Counted from the first letter of the stretch, positions 7,535 to 16,485 are shown. The stretch is 42,314 nucleotides of DNA from Candidatus Moraniibacteriota bacterium (GCA_030679995.1 JAUXSK010000004.1:1-42314), one strand, 5' to 3'. The notes: a model not told the origin generated them from the letters alone. Numbers and translations: made by a program.

Positions 7535-7813
7535 ATGTTGACACCCAAAGTGAAACTCAAGATCGTTTTGTCAGGCATCGCCATAGCGGTGCTTTTGAAC
7601 GTGGCGAATCCGTTTTTGATTTCTTTCCGCCTTGGATCTTTTTCCAAAGAAGCCATCCAAGCCGTTTTGGCAGTGCTGGAGTTTTTAGCGGTCGCGTTTC
7701 TCTGGAGGCAATTCAATGTCTTGCGCGTCACCATAAATAAAAAAGAACTTGAGGATGGGGATCTTTTGGAATTGGAAAAGAGTGTCCAACAAATCACGCA
7801 TACGAAACCATAA
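7535..7813 (+). CDS. small two-helix membrane protein, paralogue of the RfbA N-terminal domain
   Basis: About 92 residues from ATG 7535 (MLTPKVKLKIVL). The track start at TTG 7520 adds five residues and cannot be excluded. There are two hydrophobic helices (about residues 8-30 and 42-60) and a charged cytoplasmic-type tail. It aligns by eye along its whole length with the first 90 residues of the next gene: NPFLI.../TPFLV..., EAIQAVLAVLEFLAVAFLWRQF/SAIRSLFGSMELFMAIFLLNEF, and INKKELEDG/IRKEEISKD. The two therefore look like a tandem duplication, with the second copy fused to RfbA. It is the first gene of the operon, ending 9 bp before the fusion gene. It may pair with the fused copy in the membrane (inference). 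Confidence 0.72.
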   Translation: MLTPKVKLKIVLSGIAIAVLLNVANPFLISFRLGSFSKEAIQAVLAVLEFLAVAFLWRQFNVLRVTINKKELEDGDLLELEKSVQQITHTKP

Positions 7814-7822
7814 AACACACTT

Positions 7823-8950
7823 ATGTTTCTTACTACCAACACCAAGCTTATCGCAATCGCAATCGCGCTTTCCGGCGTGGTCTTTATGATGTTCGCGACG
7901 CCCTTTTTGGTCGCTGATTCCGACGCTTTCCGGGAAAGCGCTATCAGGTCGCTTTTCGGTTCGATGGAATTATTTATGGCTATTTTCCTCCTGAATGAAT
8001 TTTACCGGGTCAAAATCCTTATCCGGAAGGAAGAAATCAGCAAAGACAAAATCAAGAAAATCGGAAGTGATATCGGGAAGCACTTCAAAAAATCGGCTAT
8101 CGGGATGAAGGGAATTATTTTGTCCGGAGGCACCGCGACGCGTCTTTTTCCGTTGACAGCCACCACTTCGAAGCAACTTTTGCCGGTCTATGACAGGCAG
8201 ATGATTTTCTATCCTTTGAATACTTTGATCAAAGCCGGCATCCGGGATATTTTATTGATCGTTTCTCCTGAAAACAGCGGGCAATATCTGAATCTCCTGG
8301 GTTCCATTTTCAAAAATTACGGCATCAATCTCTATTTCGAAGTCCAGAAAGTTCCGGGCGGACTGCCGGAAGCTTTCATTTTCGGCGAAGGTTTCATCGG
8401 GAGCGACAACGTGACTTTGATCTTGGGGGATAATATTTTCGAAGATGATATTTCCGAGATCATTTCCGGGTTCCAGTCGGGGCATCACATATTCGCCAAA
8501 AAAGTGCCGGATCCAGAACGCTTCGGGGTGGTGAAATTCGACGGGAACGGGAAGGCGGAAAAAATCGTCGAAAAACCCAAAGAATGGATCAGTGACTATG
8601 CCATTTCCGGACTCTATATCTATGATAATGAAGTGGTCGAGGTTTCCAAAAACCTGAAAGTGTCCGAAAGGGGGGAATTGGAAATAACCGATCTCCACCG
8701 GCACTATCTGGAAAAAGACAAGCTGAAGGTGAATATCCTAGAAGGCGTCTGGTTGGATGCCGGGACGCACGATTCGCTTCTGGCGGCCAGCCAGATCGTC
8801 AAGGAAAGGAATATTTCCCAGAATTTCCATCCGATAATAAACGAAGCCATCGCCGAATTCAACCGCGAGTTTAAGATGCGGACGCAAGCGGTCCTTAATA
8901 TGCATAACTTGCGGTTGCGGGAGGAATTTATGTTGCATAAGAAGCCTTAA
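7823..8950 (+). CDS. rfbA: glucose-1-phosphate thymidylyltransferase fused to an N-terminal two-helix membrane domain
   Basis: Residues 1-94 form a two-transmembrane-helix domain like the preceding small protein. Residues 95-375 are an RfbA-type nucleotidyltransferase that makes dTDP-glucose from dTTP and glucose-1-phosphate. Catalytic-domain marks are MKGIILSGGTATRLFPLT at its start (Ala where the signature usually has the second Gly of GxGTRL), SKQLLPVYDRQMIFYPL, LGDNIFEDD with the metal Asp, VEKPKEW and GVWLDAGTHDSL. The frame is continuous from ATG 7823. ATG 8105 is an internal start that would give a normal soluble RfbA, but no RBS precedes it. Standard RfbA proteins are soluble and about 290 residues. 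The fusion implies that activated sugar is made at the membrane (inference). Confidence 0.9.
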   Translation: MFLTTNTKLIAIAIALSGVVFMMFATPFLVADSDAFRESAIRSLFGSMELFMAIFLLNEFYRVKILIRKEEISKDKIKKIGSDIGKHFKKSAIGMKGIILSGGTATRLFPLTATTSKQLLPVYDRQMIFYPLNTLIKAGIRDILLIVSPENSGQYLNLLGSIFKNYGINLYFEVQKVPGGLPEAFIFGEGFIGSDNVTLILGDNIFEDDISEIISGFQSGHHIFAKKVPDPERFGVVKFDGNGKAEKIVEKPKEWISDYAISGLYIYDNEVVEVSKNLKVSERGELEITDLHRHYLEKDKLKVNILEGVWLDAGTHDSLLAASQIVKERNISQNFHPIINEAIAEFNREFKMRTQAVLNMHNLRLREEFMLHKKP

Positions 8951-8966
8951 CATTTTTTATAACGAA

Positions 8967-9830
8967 ATGGACGATAAAACTATCAAACTGACGATCATTA
9001 TCCTGGATTTTATGAAAGCCCGAAGGTTGGTCGAAGGCGTCAAATTTTTGATGGAGCAGGAAACTAACTTCAATTTAAAGATCATCGTGATCGATAATTC
9101 TTGCAACAATGAGAATGCCGGAATCTTGCGGGAAGGGCTTGGAAAATATCCGAATATCGAGTTGGTCATCAATGAAAAGAATTCTGGCTATCCGAAAGCG
9201 CACAATGATGTCAAGGATAGGATCGAGGGGGAATATGTGATGATTCTCAATCCGGACATCTTACTGAAAGAAAAAACGACACTGACGGAAATGGTCGCTA
9301 AGATGGAGGCTGATCCGGAAATCGGAATCCTGGGACCCAAGCAGGTCGATGACAACGGCAATGTGGCTATGTCAGTGCGCGCTTTCCCTAATTTTTTCTT
9401 GCAGGTTTCCCGCCGTACGTTTTTGCGCAACCTCCCGGTCTTGAAAGGCAAGGTGGCATATGATGAGATGCGGCATCTTGACTATTCCCAGACCCAGGAC
9501 GTGGATTGGCTGCAATCCTCCTGCGTGCTGATCAGGCGCGACCTTTGGGAGAAAGTCGGCGGATTCAATGACGGATATTTCCTTTTTATGGCTGATGTGG
9601 AGATATGTCTGAAAGCTTGGCAAAACGGCTATCGGGTCGTCTATTATCCGGAAGCCCAAGTTTATGCGGACGGCAAACGGGTGAGTGCCGGAGGTTTCGG
9701 GGCGTTTTTCAAAAATTGGGTTTTGCGCCAGCATGTCAAGGATTCTTTGCGATATAGTTTGGCTCATCTGCTATCGTCTGATCCGAGAAAAAAATACTAC
9801 GCGATGAAGGCGGAACACGGGAATCGCTAG
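8967..9830 (+). CDS. GT2-family glycosyltransferase (rhamnosyltransferase-like)
   Basis: A GT-A fold enzyme of 287 residues that transfers a sugar from a nucleotide-sugar to a growing lipid-linked glycan. It has the N-terminal strand TIIILDFMKARRLVEGV, VIDNSCNN, the region NSGYPKAHN in place of the usual NxGfaxGxN, the metal-binding acidic motif in LNPDILL, and YFLFMADVEICLKAWQNGYRVVYYPEA, which resembles the acceptor-base region of WbbL-like rhamnosyltransferases. It starts 16 bp after rfbA, consistent with use of a dTDP-deoxysugar. Specificity is not determinable from sequence. Confidence 0.87.
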   Translation: MDDKTIKLTIIILDFMKARRLVEGVKFLMEQETNFNLKIIVIDNSCNNENAGILREGLGKYPNIELVINEKNSGYPKAHNDVKDRIEGEYVMILNPDILLKEKTTLTEMVAKMEADPEIGILGPKQVDDNGNVAMSVRAFPNFFLQVSRRTFLRNLPVLKGKVAYDEMRHLDYSQTQDVDWLQSSCVLIRRDLWEKVGGFNDGYFLFMADVEICLKAWQNGYRVVYYPEAQVYADGKRVSAGGFGAFFKNWVLRQHVKDSLRYSLAHLLSSDPRKKYYAMKAEHGNR

Positions 9831-9856
9831 ACTAATTTTTTTAAGTGAAATCGATT

Positions 9857-11038
9857 ATGAAATCATTACTCGTGAAATTTGGAAAGGCCTGGTTGATATG
9901 GCGGCGGAACGGGCTATGGGGAGGGACGAAAATCGTTGCCGGCTATCTGTCCACTTTTGTTAAGGCTTTTTTTGTCGGTTCCGGCGATGTGCTTTTCATT
10001 TCCAGCGGCGTAGGGGACAGCGCGTTCTACCGCGCTTACAATCCGGCCGAAGAATTGAAGATCCACGGATTCAGGACGGCTACGACCATCTCTGACAATC
10101 CCAATCTGCCAAAACTGGTCGATAAATTCGAGATTTTCGTGTTCCATCGGGTGATTCAGAATAAAAATATTGGAAAAATGATCCAAAAGATCAAGGAGCA
10201 AGGGAAAGAAATAATTTTCGATACGGACGATTTGGTGTATGATCCGCAATACCTGAAACATATGGATTATTTCCAAAAAATGAGCGCGGCGGAACAAGAA
10301 TTGTACCGCAACGGAATCGGGGCGGAAATTCTCAATGATCCGTATGTGAAAGTCTGCACTACGACCGTTTCATATCTGGGGGATAAGTTGCGGGAAAGGG
10401 GAAAGAAAGTGATCATAGTCCCGAACCGGTTTTCCGACCACGAATTGGAACTGGCCAGTCGGCTCTTGGAAAAAGAAAAAACCCGGGACGGATTCGTGCG
10501 GTTGGGCTATTATAGCGGAACGCTTTCGCATAACAAGGATTTCGCTAGCATCACGGACGCGCTGATGGAAGTGCTTGGCAGATATGGAAACGTGAAATTG
10601 CTTTTGGCCGGGTCGCTGGATGTCGAGGATAAGCTGAACGAATTCGGTGCGCGGATCGAAACCTTGCCCAGGGTTCCGCGGGACGAATATTATGGCAACA
10701 TCTACAAATGCGATATTAACCTTGCGCCGTTGGAATTGGGCAATCCTTTTTGCGAATCCAAATCGGCTATCAAATTCACTGAAACCGGAGTGCTGGAAAT
10801 CCCGACGGTGGCGGTGAAGAACCGGACATTTTCCGAAACGATCGAAGACGGGGTTGATGGGTTATTGGCAGATAGTACCGCCGAGTGGGTGGAGAAAATC
10901 AGTCGTCTGGTTGAAGACGGAAATTTGAGAAAATCAATGGGAGAAAAAGCGCGGGAAAAAGTCTTGCGCGACTATACGAACAAGAATAGCCGGAACGAGG
11001 AATATTACGGATATCTGAGGAGCATCCTAAACAAGTAA
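9857..11038 (+). CDS. GT4-family glycosyltransferase
   Basis: A GT-B fold enzyme of about 393 residues. ATG 9857 is preferred over the in-frame GTG 9845 from the track; neither has an RBS. The N-terminal half includes the IIFDTDDLVYDP motif seen in a subgroup of GT4 proteins. The C-terminal Rossmann half has LGYYSGTLSHNKDF, LLLAGSL, and the donor-binding acidic region LELGNPFCESKSAIKFTETGVLEIPTVA in place of the common EGFGxxxxE. It sits in the middle of the rfbA-galU operon, 12 bp before the next transferase. It is cytoplasmic or membrane-associated through the basic N-terminus. Its substrate is unknown. Confidence 0.83.
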   Translation: MKSLLVKFGKAWLIWRRNGLWGGTKIVAGYLSTFVKAFFVGSGDVLFISSGVGDSAFYRAYNPAEELKIHGFRTATTISDNPNLPKLVDKFEIFVFHRVIQNKNIGKMIQKIKEQGKEIIFDTDDLVYDPQYLKHMDYFQKMSAAEQELYRNGIGAEILNDPYVKVCTTTVSYLGDKLRERGKKVIIVPNRFSDHELELASRLLEKEKTRDGFVRLGYYSGTLSHNKDFASITDALMEVLGRYGNVKLLLAGSLDVEDKLNEFGARIETLPRVPRDEYYGNIYKCDINLAPLELGNPFCESKSAIKFTETGVLEIPTVAVKNRTFSETIEDGVDGLLADSTAEWVEKISRLVEDGNLRKSMGEKAREKVLRDYTNKNSRNEEYYGYLRSILNK

Positions 11039-11050
11039 TCACTGGAGCAT

Positions 11051-11914
11051 ATGGAATCATGGCCGAAAGTTTTCATCATCATATTAAATTATAACGGCGG
11101 GGAATTTTTGAAGAATTGCCTGAAAAGCGTGCAGGATATCGATTATCCTGATTTTTCCGTGCTGGTTGTTGACAATGGTTCCCAAGACGGTTCGTTCCAG
11201 GCGGTTCCGGCGGTTTTTCCCGGCGTGCTCACTTTGGAAAACGGAAAAAATCTGGGGTTTGCCGCTGGCAACAATACAGGCATCCGTTACGCCTTGGAAC
11301 GCGGGGCTGACTATGCTTTGCTTTTGAACCAGGATACCGAAGTCGAGCCGGATTTTTTGAAGAAGCTGATGGTCGCGGCGCGGGAACATCCCGAAGCTGG
11401 CATATTGTCCCCGCTGATTTTTTGGAAAAGGACCGCTGAAATCTGGTTTTCCGAGGGATGGATCAATTGGCTGACTATGAAGTCGTATCATAAAAAGGAA
11501 TTGCGGACAGGTGCTCCCTACAAAAGTGGTTTTATCACCGGCTGTTCGATGCTGATCAAAAAAGAAGTCTTGGTTAAAATCGGCTTTCTGAGTGAAAAAT
11601 ATTTTCTGTATTGGGAAGACGCCGATTTCAGCCTGAAAGCGCGAAGGAACGGGTTTTCAATGTTGGTGGTTCCCGAGAGCCGCATCTACCATTTTGAGGC
11701 ATACACTGAGCCTGCGGGCAACAAACTGTATTGGCTGGTGTTTTCCGGACTCATTTTTTTTAAGAGGAACGCCCCTGCTTGGGCCAGGATCTGGCTCAAG
11801 CTTTACTATGGACTGAGGAAGATAAAAAACCGGATTGATATCGCGCTGCGTCCTAATGATAACGCGCGCGTCGTCCGAAAAGCTTATTATGATTTCGATC
11901 AAGGAAACTACTAA
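11051..11914 (+). CDS. GT2-family glycosyltransferase (rhamnosyltransferase-like)
   Basis: A 287-residue GT-A enzyme with textbook motifs: FIIILNYNGGEFLKNCLKS, VLVVDNGSQDGS, GKNLGFAAGNNTGI, LLLNQDTEVEPDFL (the DxD equivalent), ITGCSMLIKKEVL, and YFLYWEDADFSLKARRNGF containing the catalytic ED. The family commonly transfers L-rhamnose or related sugars to lipid-linked glycans. Its 3' end overlaps the next GT2 gene by 26 bp. The C-terminal basic amphipathic region (WLKLYYGLRKIKNR) could associate with the membrane. Confidence 0.9.
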   Translation: MESWPKVFIIILNYNGGEFLKNCLKSVQDIDYPDFSVLVVDNGSQDGSFQAVPAVFPGVLTLENGKNLGFAAGNNTGIRYALERGADYALLLNQDTEVEPDFLKKLMVAAREHPEAGILSPLIFWKRTAEIWFSEGWINWLTMKSYHKKELRTGAPYKSGFITGCSMLIKKEVLVKIGFLSEKYFLYWEDADFSLKARRNGFSMLVVPESRIYHFEAYTEPAGNKLYWLVFSGLIFFKRNAPAWARIWLKLYYGLRKIKNRIDIALRPNDNARVVRKAYYDFDQGNY

Positions 11915-12704
11915 AGACCTGTCGGTCATCATCGTCAATTATAAGAGCGAGCATTTTTTGGAACAATGCCTGGCTTCGCTTTATCGCGCGATCGGCGGCC
12001 GGATGTCGTTCGAGGTCATCATCGTCAATAACTATCCCGAGGAAAAGCTGGAAGGGATCAGGCAACTTTTCCCTGAAACCCAGGTGATCGTCAACTCGAA
12101 AAACGGAGGCTTCGGCCAGGGAAATAATCTCGGAGCCTGGGAAGCGTCCGGCCGGTATCTTTGGCTTTTAAATCCGGATACGGAAATTATCGCCGGCAAT
12201 CCATATAATATTATAGGAGAATTCAAGCGTGACGCTAGTCTGGGCGTGCTCGGATGTTGTCTGATGACCGAGTATGGTAAAATACAAGAATGGGGGGCTG
12301 GGGAAGAGGTCACTCTTTGGGATTTGATAAAGAATAATCTGGGAATATATGCCAGTCGAAAAATTTGGGAGAGCGGAAACAAAAAGGAAGCCGCTTGGGT
12401 GGCCGGCACGGCTTTGTTCGTGAAGAGGGAATTATTTTTGGAAATTGGGGGGTTTGATGAGGATATTTTCATGTATTTCGAGGATGTCGATTTGTGCAAA
12501 AGGATACGGGGGTCGGGCAAAAAGATATTTTATTTTCCCGAAATAAAAATCCTGCACAAGTGCGGGGGCAGTTACGGCGAAGATGGGAAAAAAAGGCAGA
12601 AGCAAAACTACTATGATTCGCTGGTCTATTATTTCAAAAAGCACCGCTCCGGATTTGAGACATTCGTCGTTGAGACACTTAGGAGAATTTTTTTCAGCCG
12701 ATAG
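11889..12704 (+). CDS. GT2-family glycosyltransferase
   Basis: The track frame opens at 11835, but ATG 11889 (MISIKETTKDLSVIIVNYKS) places the first strand where the family has it and is the likely start. It overlaps the previous gene by 26 bp. Motifs are SVIIVNYKSEHFLEQCLASL, NGGFGQGNNLGAW, LLNPDTEI, VAGTALFVKRELF, and MYFEDVDLCKRIRGSGKKIFYFPE. With about 272 residues it is of normal length. It is probably the next transferase in the same glycan pathway; donor and acceptor are unknown. Confidence 0.88.
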   Translation: MISIKETTKDLSVIIVNYKSEHFLEQCLASLYRAIGGRMSFEVIIVNNYPEEKLEGIRQLFPETQVIVNSKNGGFGQGNNLGAWEASGRYLWLLNPDTEIIAGNPYNIIGEFKRDASLGVLGCCLMTEYGKIQEWGAGEEVTLWDLIKNNLGIYASRKIWESGNKKEAAWVAGTALFVKRELFLEIGGFDEDIFMYFEDVDLCKRIRGSGKKIFYFPEIKILHKCGGSYGEDGKKRQKQNYYDSLVYYFKKHRSGFETFVVETLRRIFFSR

Positions 12705-12732
12705 GATTTTTTAATATCATTAAGATAAAATC

Positions 12733-13602
12733 ATGACAACAAGAAAAATCAAAAAAGCCATAATTGCCGTCGCCGGTTCGGGAACTAGGTTATTGCCGGC
12801 CACCAAATCGATGCCTAAGGAAATGTTGCCGATCGTGGACAAGCCGATAATCCAATTGGTCGTCGAGGAGCTGGTCGAGGCGGGCATCGAGGACATAATC
12901 TTCGTGACTCGGTGGGATAAAAAACCATTAGAAGACCATTTCGACCACAGCGTGGCGCTGGAAGATGATTTGAAAAAGAACGGCAAAAACGAAATCGCTG
13001 AGAAAATCGGAAAAATCGCCGATATGGCCAATTTCATTTATGTCCGCCAGAAGGGTCCATATGGCAATGGAACCCCGGTCCTGTCGGCGGCCAGCCTGGT
13101 GGATGATGAGCCGTTCGTGTTCGTGTGGGGCGACGACCTGGTGAAGTCGGAAGTTTCTTTTACCAAGCAGATGGTGGAGGACTATGAGAAGAACGGACAG
13201 CTGATGATCGGAGTCCAGGAAGTTCCGCGCGAAGTGGTGAATCGTTACGGCATCGTGAAATTGAAAGAAGGTACCAATGAAATCGAGGATATCGTCGAGA
13301 AGCCTTCAATCGAAGAAGCGCCGACCTGTTTGGCGGATTTTGGCCGGATGGTTTTGAACCAGGATTTTATCAATATCCTGCGGGAAACTTCGCTGGGAAA
13401 AGGCAATGAACTTTGGATCACCGATGCTATCAAAAAATATATCCAGAATGGCGGAATTTTTTTGGCTAAGGAACTTAAGGATGGTCAATGGCTGACGACC
13501 GGTGATCCGCTCAACTATCTCAAAGCTATTTTCGCGTATGCCTTGGATCGCGACGATATCAGCGGCGAGATACTGGATTTCATCGCTTCGCAAAAAAAAT
13601 AA
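12733..13602 (+). CDS. galU: UTP-glucose-1-phosphate uridylyltransferase
   Basis: Makes UDP-glucose from UTP and glucose-1-phosphate. It has 289 residues, the normal length for bacterial GalU. The pyrophosphorylase signature AGSGTRLLPATKSMPKEMLPIVDKPIIQ is at residues 14-41, FVWGDDLV carries the metal Asp, and VNRYGIVKLK, IVEKPS, GRMVLNQDF and GNELWITDAI are typical GalU blocks. It sits inside the transferase operon, two bases before the following GT4 gene. The UDP-glucose can feed the transferases directly or, after oxidation by an enzyme not seen here, the epimerase at 19889. Confidence 0.95.
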   Translation: MTTRKIKKAIIAVAGSGTRLLPATKSMPKEMLPIVDKPIIQLVVEELVEAGIEDIIFVTRWDKKPLEDHFDHSVALEDDLKKNGKNEIAEKIGKIADMANFIYVRQKGPYGNGTPVLSAASLVDDEPFVFVWGDDLVKSEVSFTKQMVEDYEKNGQLMIGVQEVPREVVNRYGIVKLKEGTNEIEDIVEKPSIEEAPTCLADFGRMVLNQDFINILRETSLGKGNELWITDAIKKYIQNGGIFLAKELKDGQWLTTGDPLNYLKAIFAYALDRDDISGEILDFIASQKK

Positions 13603-13604
13603 GG

Positions 13605-14735
13605 ATGAAAATCGCCATCCAAGCCGCCGATCTTGATCATAAGCGCATAGATGGGACCCGGGTCTATATTTTCAACCTGTTGAAAAATTTTGGCTGGCTG
13701 GACAGCAGCAGTGATTTTGCGCTTTATCACAGGAATGAGTTTAATCCCGAATTGGCTCCGCCAGTCTTCGCGAACTATGCGGTCATCCGCAAGCCGTTTC
13801 CTTGCCTATGGACCCAGACGCGGCTGGCCTATGAGTTATGGTGGAACACTCCGGATGTCCTGTGGATGCCGATGTCGGCCTTGCCGATAATCCGCCGGAA
13901 AAAAATGAAAACCGTGATTACGATCCATGACCTGGCTTTTAAATATTTTCCGGAACATTTTCCTGCCAAAGATCTGCGCAAGCTGAATTTTTTTGCTGAT
14001 TATTCGATCCGGGCCGCCGACAAGATAATTGCGATTTCCGAAGCGACCAAAAAAGACATTTTGAAATTATATCCGGGAATAAGAGCAGAGAAAATCAAAG
14101 TCATCTACCATGGTTTCAGCCCGGATGTCTTCAGTCAGCCACGTGATGCGGCGCGCGAAGCGGAAATCAAAAAAAAATCCGGTATCACGGGAAATTATAT
14201 TATCTATATCGGCGCCATCCAACCGCGCAAAAACCTCAAAACTCTGATCAAGGCTTTCGAGATATTGAAAAGCCGGGCGCAAGAGAATGGATCTTCGGAT
14301 GATTTGGAGCTGCTTATTGTCGGGGAAAAGGCCTGGTTGAGCGAAGGAACGGTCAAAATGGCCCGGCAAAGCCGGTTTGCCGATGATATCAAAATGCCCG
14401 GTAGGCTCAGATTTGACGATCTGGGGCATCTTTGCCGGGGGGCAGGGGTATTCGTATTCCCGTCGTTATATGAGGGTTTCGGCATTCCGGTCTTGGAAGC
14501 GATGGCAGCCGGAGTGCCGGTCATCTGTGCGGATAACTCCAGCTTGCCGGAAGTCGGCGGCGAGGCCTGCCTGTATTTCAAAGCCGCCAGTCACGAAGAT
14601 TTGGCGCAAAAAATCAAGCGCGTTTTAGGAGACGGGGGATTGCGTGCCGAGCTGGTCGCCAAAGGTGCGGAGCAGATAAAAAAATTCTCCTGGGAAAAAT
14701 GCGCCCGGGAAACTTTGGACTATTTGAAAAATTGA
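13605..14735 (+). CDS. GT4-family glycosyltransferase (mannosyltransferase-like)
   Basis: A GT-B enzyme of 376 residues. It shows the GT4 pattern VITIHDLAFKYFPEHFP in the N-terminal half and, in the C-terminal half, YIGAIQPRKNLKTLIKAFE, LLIVGEKAW, and the donor-site motif PSLYEGFGIPVLEAMAAGVPVICADNSSLPEVGG with both conserved Glu residues. This last block matches WbaZ/mannosyltransferase-like GT4 proteins. It starts two bases after galU and is the last plus-strand gene of the operon; a minus-strand operon converges on it about 40 bp downstream, with no clear terminator between them. Confidence 0.9.
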   Translation: MKIAIQAADLDHKRIDGTRVYIFNLLKNFGWLDSSSDFALYHRNEFNPELAPPVFANYAVIRKPFPCLWTQTRLAYELWWNTPDVLWMPMSALPIIRRKKMKTVITIHDLAFKYFPEHFPAKDLRKLNFFADYSIRAADKIIAISEATKKDILKLYPGIRAEKIKVIYHGFSPDVFSQPRDAAREAEIKKKSGITGNYIIYIGAIQPRKNLKTLIKAFEILKSRAQENGSSDDLELLIVGEKAWLSEGTVKMARQSRFADDIKMPGRLRFDDLGHLCRGAGVFVFPSLYEGFGIPVLEAMAAGVPVICADNSSLPEVGGEACLYFKAASHEDLAQKIKRVLGDGGLRAELVAKGAEQIKKFSWEKCARETLDYLKN

Positions 14736-14777
14736 TTTTATAGAGATTTAACCTCCATAAGGGAAGTTGAACCTTGA

Positions 14778-15170
14778 TTATTCTTCCTGGAACGCTTTGA
14801 AGATGAAATAAACAGTTGTTGAAATCGCGGCTAAAATAAACAGGCTGAGGTAGATATCCAATTTCAACATACTGTTGAAAAGCAACAGTACGAAGATGAA
14901 AAATAGCGGCCAAGCTATTTTTTTGCTGAGGATGTCCGCGTTTCCGATTTGCGCGTCTTCGCGTATCTTGCGGATCAGCACGATATTGATGAGCATGGCG
15001 AACGCTATTTTGTAGAGTTCCAAATGCTGTGAAACTATGCCGGGAATCAAGCCCTCGGCGACCATGGCGAAAACGAAAAGCGCCAGCCACAGCAGCAGCG
15101 AATCGTTGAGCAACTTATAAATTATGATGAGATTTTCCGGCTTAAGGCGCTGGAACGGCTTGTGGAACAT
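14778..15170 (-). CDS. small polytopic membrane protein, unknown
   Basis: 130 residues with about four hydrophobic helices (roughly residues 20-42, 53-67, 86-101 and 104-124) and a basic N-terminus (MFHKPFQRLKPEN). I do not recognise a family. Its start overlaps the preceding surface-repeat gene by 29 bp, so the two are probably translated from one message and may work together in the membrane. It is the last gene of the three-gene minus-strand operon beginning at 18299. Confidence 0.68.
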   Translation of the reverse strand: MFHKPFQRLKPENLIIIYKLLNDSLLLWLALFVFAMVAEGLIPGIVSQHLELYKIAFAMLINIVLIRKIREDAQIGNADILSKKIAWPLFFIFVLLLFNSMLKLDIYLSLFILAAISTTVYFIFKAFQEE

Positions 15171-16485
15171 AGCGGTTCTTTATTTTATTATATATATCAC
15201 GTACAAATGCGACCAGGTTGGACCGGCTTATATCTTTTTTGAAGGAAACGTTCAGATAATCGATTTTCGTGCCATTGTCCAATTTCATAATGAATTCATA
15301 GTTGGTGCCGGCCAGTTGTTGGAGGCTTGTAATCGGAATTTCACAAGAATATGATCCGAAGAAACCTTGTTTGATTTCACACTGGCTGGCAGTTTCCAAA
15401 CTTTTTTCTGAAAACGTAATCGGGGAATGGCGCAGCCAGGAATCGGCGATATTTTGGGATGGCAGAAGATGTTTTTTGGAATCTTTGACCATATAGTGCT
15501 TGGCGTTTTCAATAGTGGCGAAAACCGTTCCGTCCGGATGGACGCTTTTGATCGTGAAAAGTTTGGTTTTTTCATAAAGCGCGATCTCATCGGCGCTGGC
15601 GGCGATCACATCCTCCCAGGCGAAACCTTTTTCAAGGAAGGTCACAGGATTGTTGATCGGCAGGATCTTGTTGTCACTGACGATATAGACCGATTCGCCG
15701 TAGGAGATGAGCGAGCCGTCACTGAAGCTGATAGGGATTTCGGATAAGGGATATCGGGAAAAGATGTCCGTGTTTTTTTCAAGCGCTTGTCGCGGTTCGT
15801 ATTGGCTGAGGAACGCTTGTTCGCTGGAAAATTTTTTCAGCTGCGCACTTTCCAGGAGATAGTAGTCACTGTCGATTTTGAAGATGGAATTGTCAGGATA
15901 ACCCTCATCGCCTCTAATCGGCTGGCCGGCCGGATTGAAACGCAGTTCTTCCGGGGCGACCTCGATGAACGCCTCAGGCGCATAGCCGAGGATTGGAATA
16001 GTGCCAGTGTCGAAATGGCGGAGTGCGCCCTGGGAAACCAGATAGTAGTCGCCATTATTTTTGAGAAGCGAGCCGTCTTTGAATCCGATCGGATCGCCTT
16101 CCGGATAGAGGAGGGCCTGGTAGGATTTTTTGACGATGATCGAGCCGGAATTGATTCCGGACGCGTCCTTGTCTTGCGGAAATTCGATGACGGCCTTGGA
16201 AAAAGTTCCTGTCGCGGCCATATCGAAATATACGTCGCGGCCGGCGGAGATGCGGCCGTTTTCAACCGGGAAATCCGCGCTTTGATAACGCGGGACGGCT
16301 ATGCTGTTTTTAGATGAATCTGGATTGGCGAAAGAGAAAGTGAAGTTCTGCGCGTCAAAAATCACGCGGACAGCCATAATGGCAGCCAGCAAGAAAGCCA
16401 GCGCATACAAGGCGGTTTGGAATTTTTTGTAGCGCGCGCGATCTTTTTCCGCGAGCGTAACATCCTCGGTCAAATCGAACCACAT
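15142..16485 (-). CDS. membrane-anchored extracytoplasmic protein with four DGSL/YYLV repeats
   Basis: 447 residues with a short cytoplasmic N-terminus, one transmembrane helix at about 24-45 and a large outer domain. Four repeats of about 60 residues begin near 135, 197, 255 and 316. Each starts with a DGSL-like turn, then a YYLV-type strand, a basic residue before a hydrophobic (ALRHF, QLKKF, KILPI, KKHLL), and a tail leading to a small G-Y/F-aromatic segment. I recall the same pattern in many bacterial surface proteins of unknown role. The first 60 outer residues and the C-terminus are not repeats. It lies between a GT-C-like protein and a small membrane protein, suggesting a cell-surface job. 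No enzymatic motif was seen. Confidence 0.72.
   Translation of the reverse strand: MWFDLTEDVTLAEKDRARYKKFQTALYALAFLLAAIMAVRVIFDAQNFTFSFANPDSSKNSIAVPRYQSADFPVENGRISAGRDVYFDMAATGTFSKAVIEFPQDKDASGINSGSIIVKKSYQALLYPEGDPIGFKDGSLLKNNGDYYLVSQGALRHFDTGTIPILGYAPEAFIEVAPEELRFNPAGQPIRGDEGYPDNSIFKIDSDYYLLESAQLKKFSSEQAFLSQYEPRQALEKNTDIFSRYPLSEIPISFSDGSLISYGESVYIVSDNKILPINNPVTFLEKGFAWEDVIAASADEIALYEKTKLFTIKSVHPDGTVFATIENAKHYMVKDSKKHLLPSQNIADSWLRHSPITFSEKSLETASQCEIKQGFFGSYSCEIPITSLQQLAGTNYEFIMKLDNGTKIDYLNVSFKKDISRSNLVAFVRDIYNKIKNRYVPQAVPAP

Noticed and set aside
11835-11888. Upstream start of the third GT2 gene as given by the track
   Set aside because: The extra residues (MISRCVLMITRASSEKLI) lie inside the preceding gene and do not fit the family's N-terminus; ATG 11889 does.
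14736-14777. Terminator between the convergent genes near 14.75 kb
   Set aside because: Only a short imperfect stem (AACCTCC/GGGAAGTT) with no T-run could be found.
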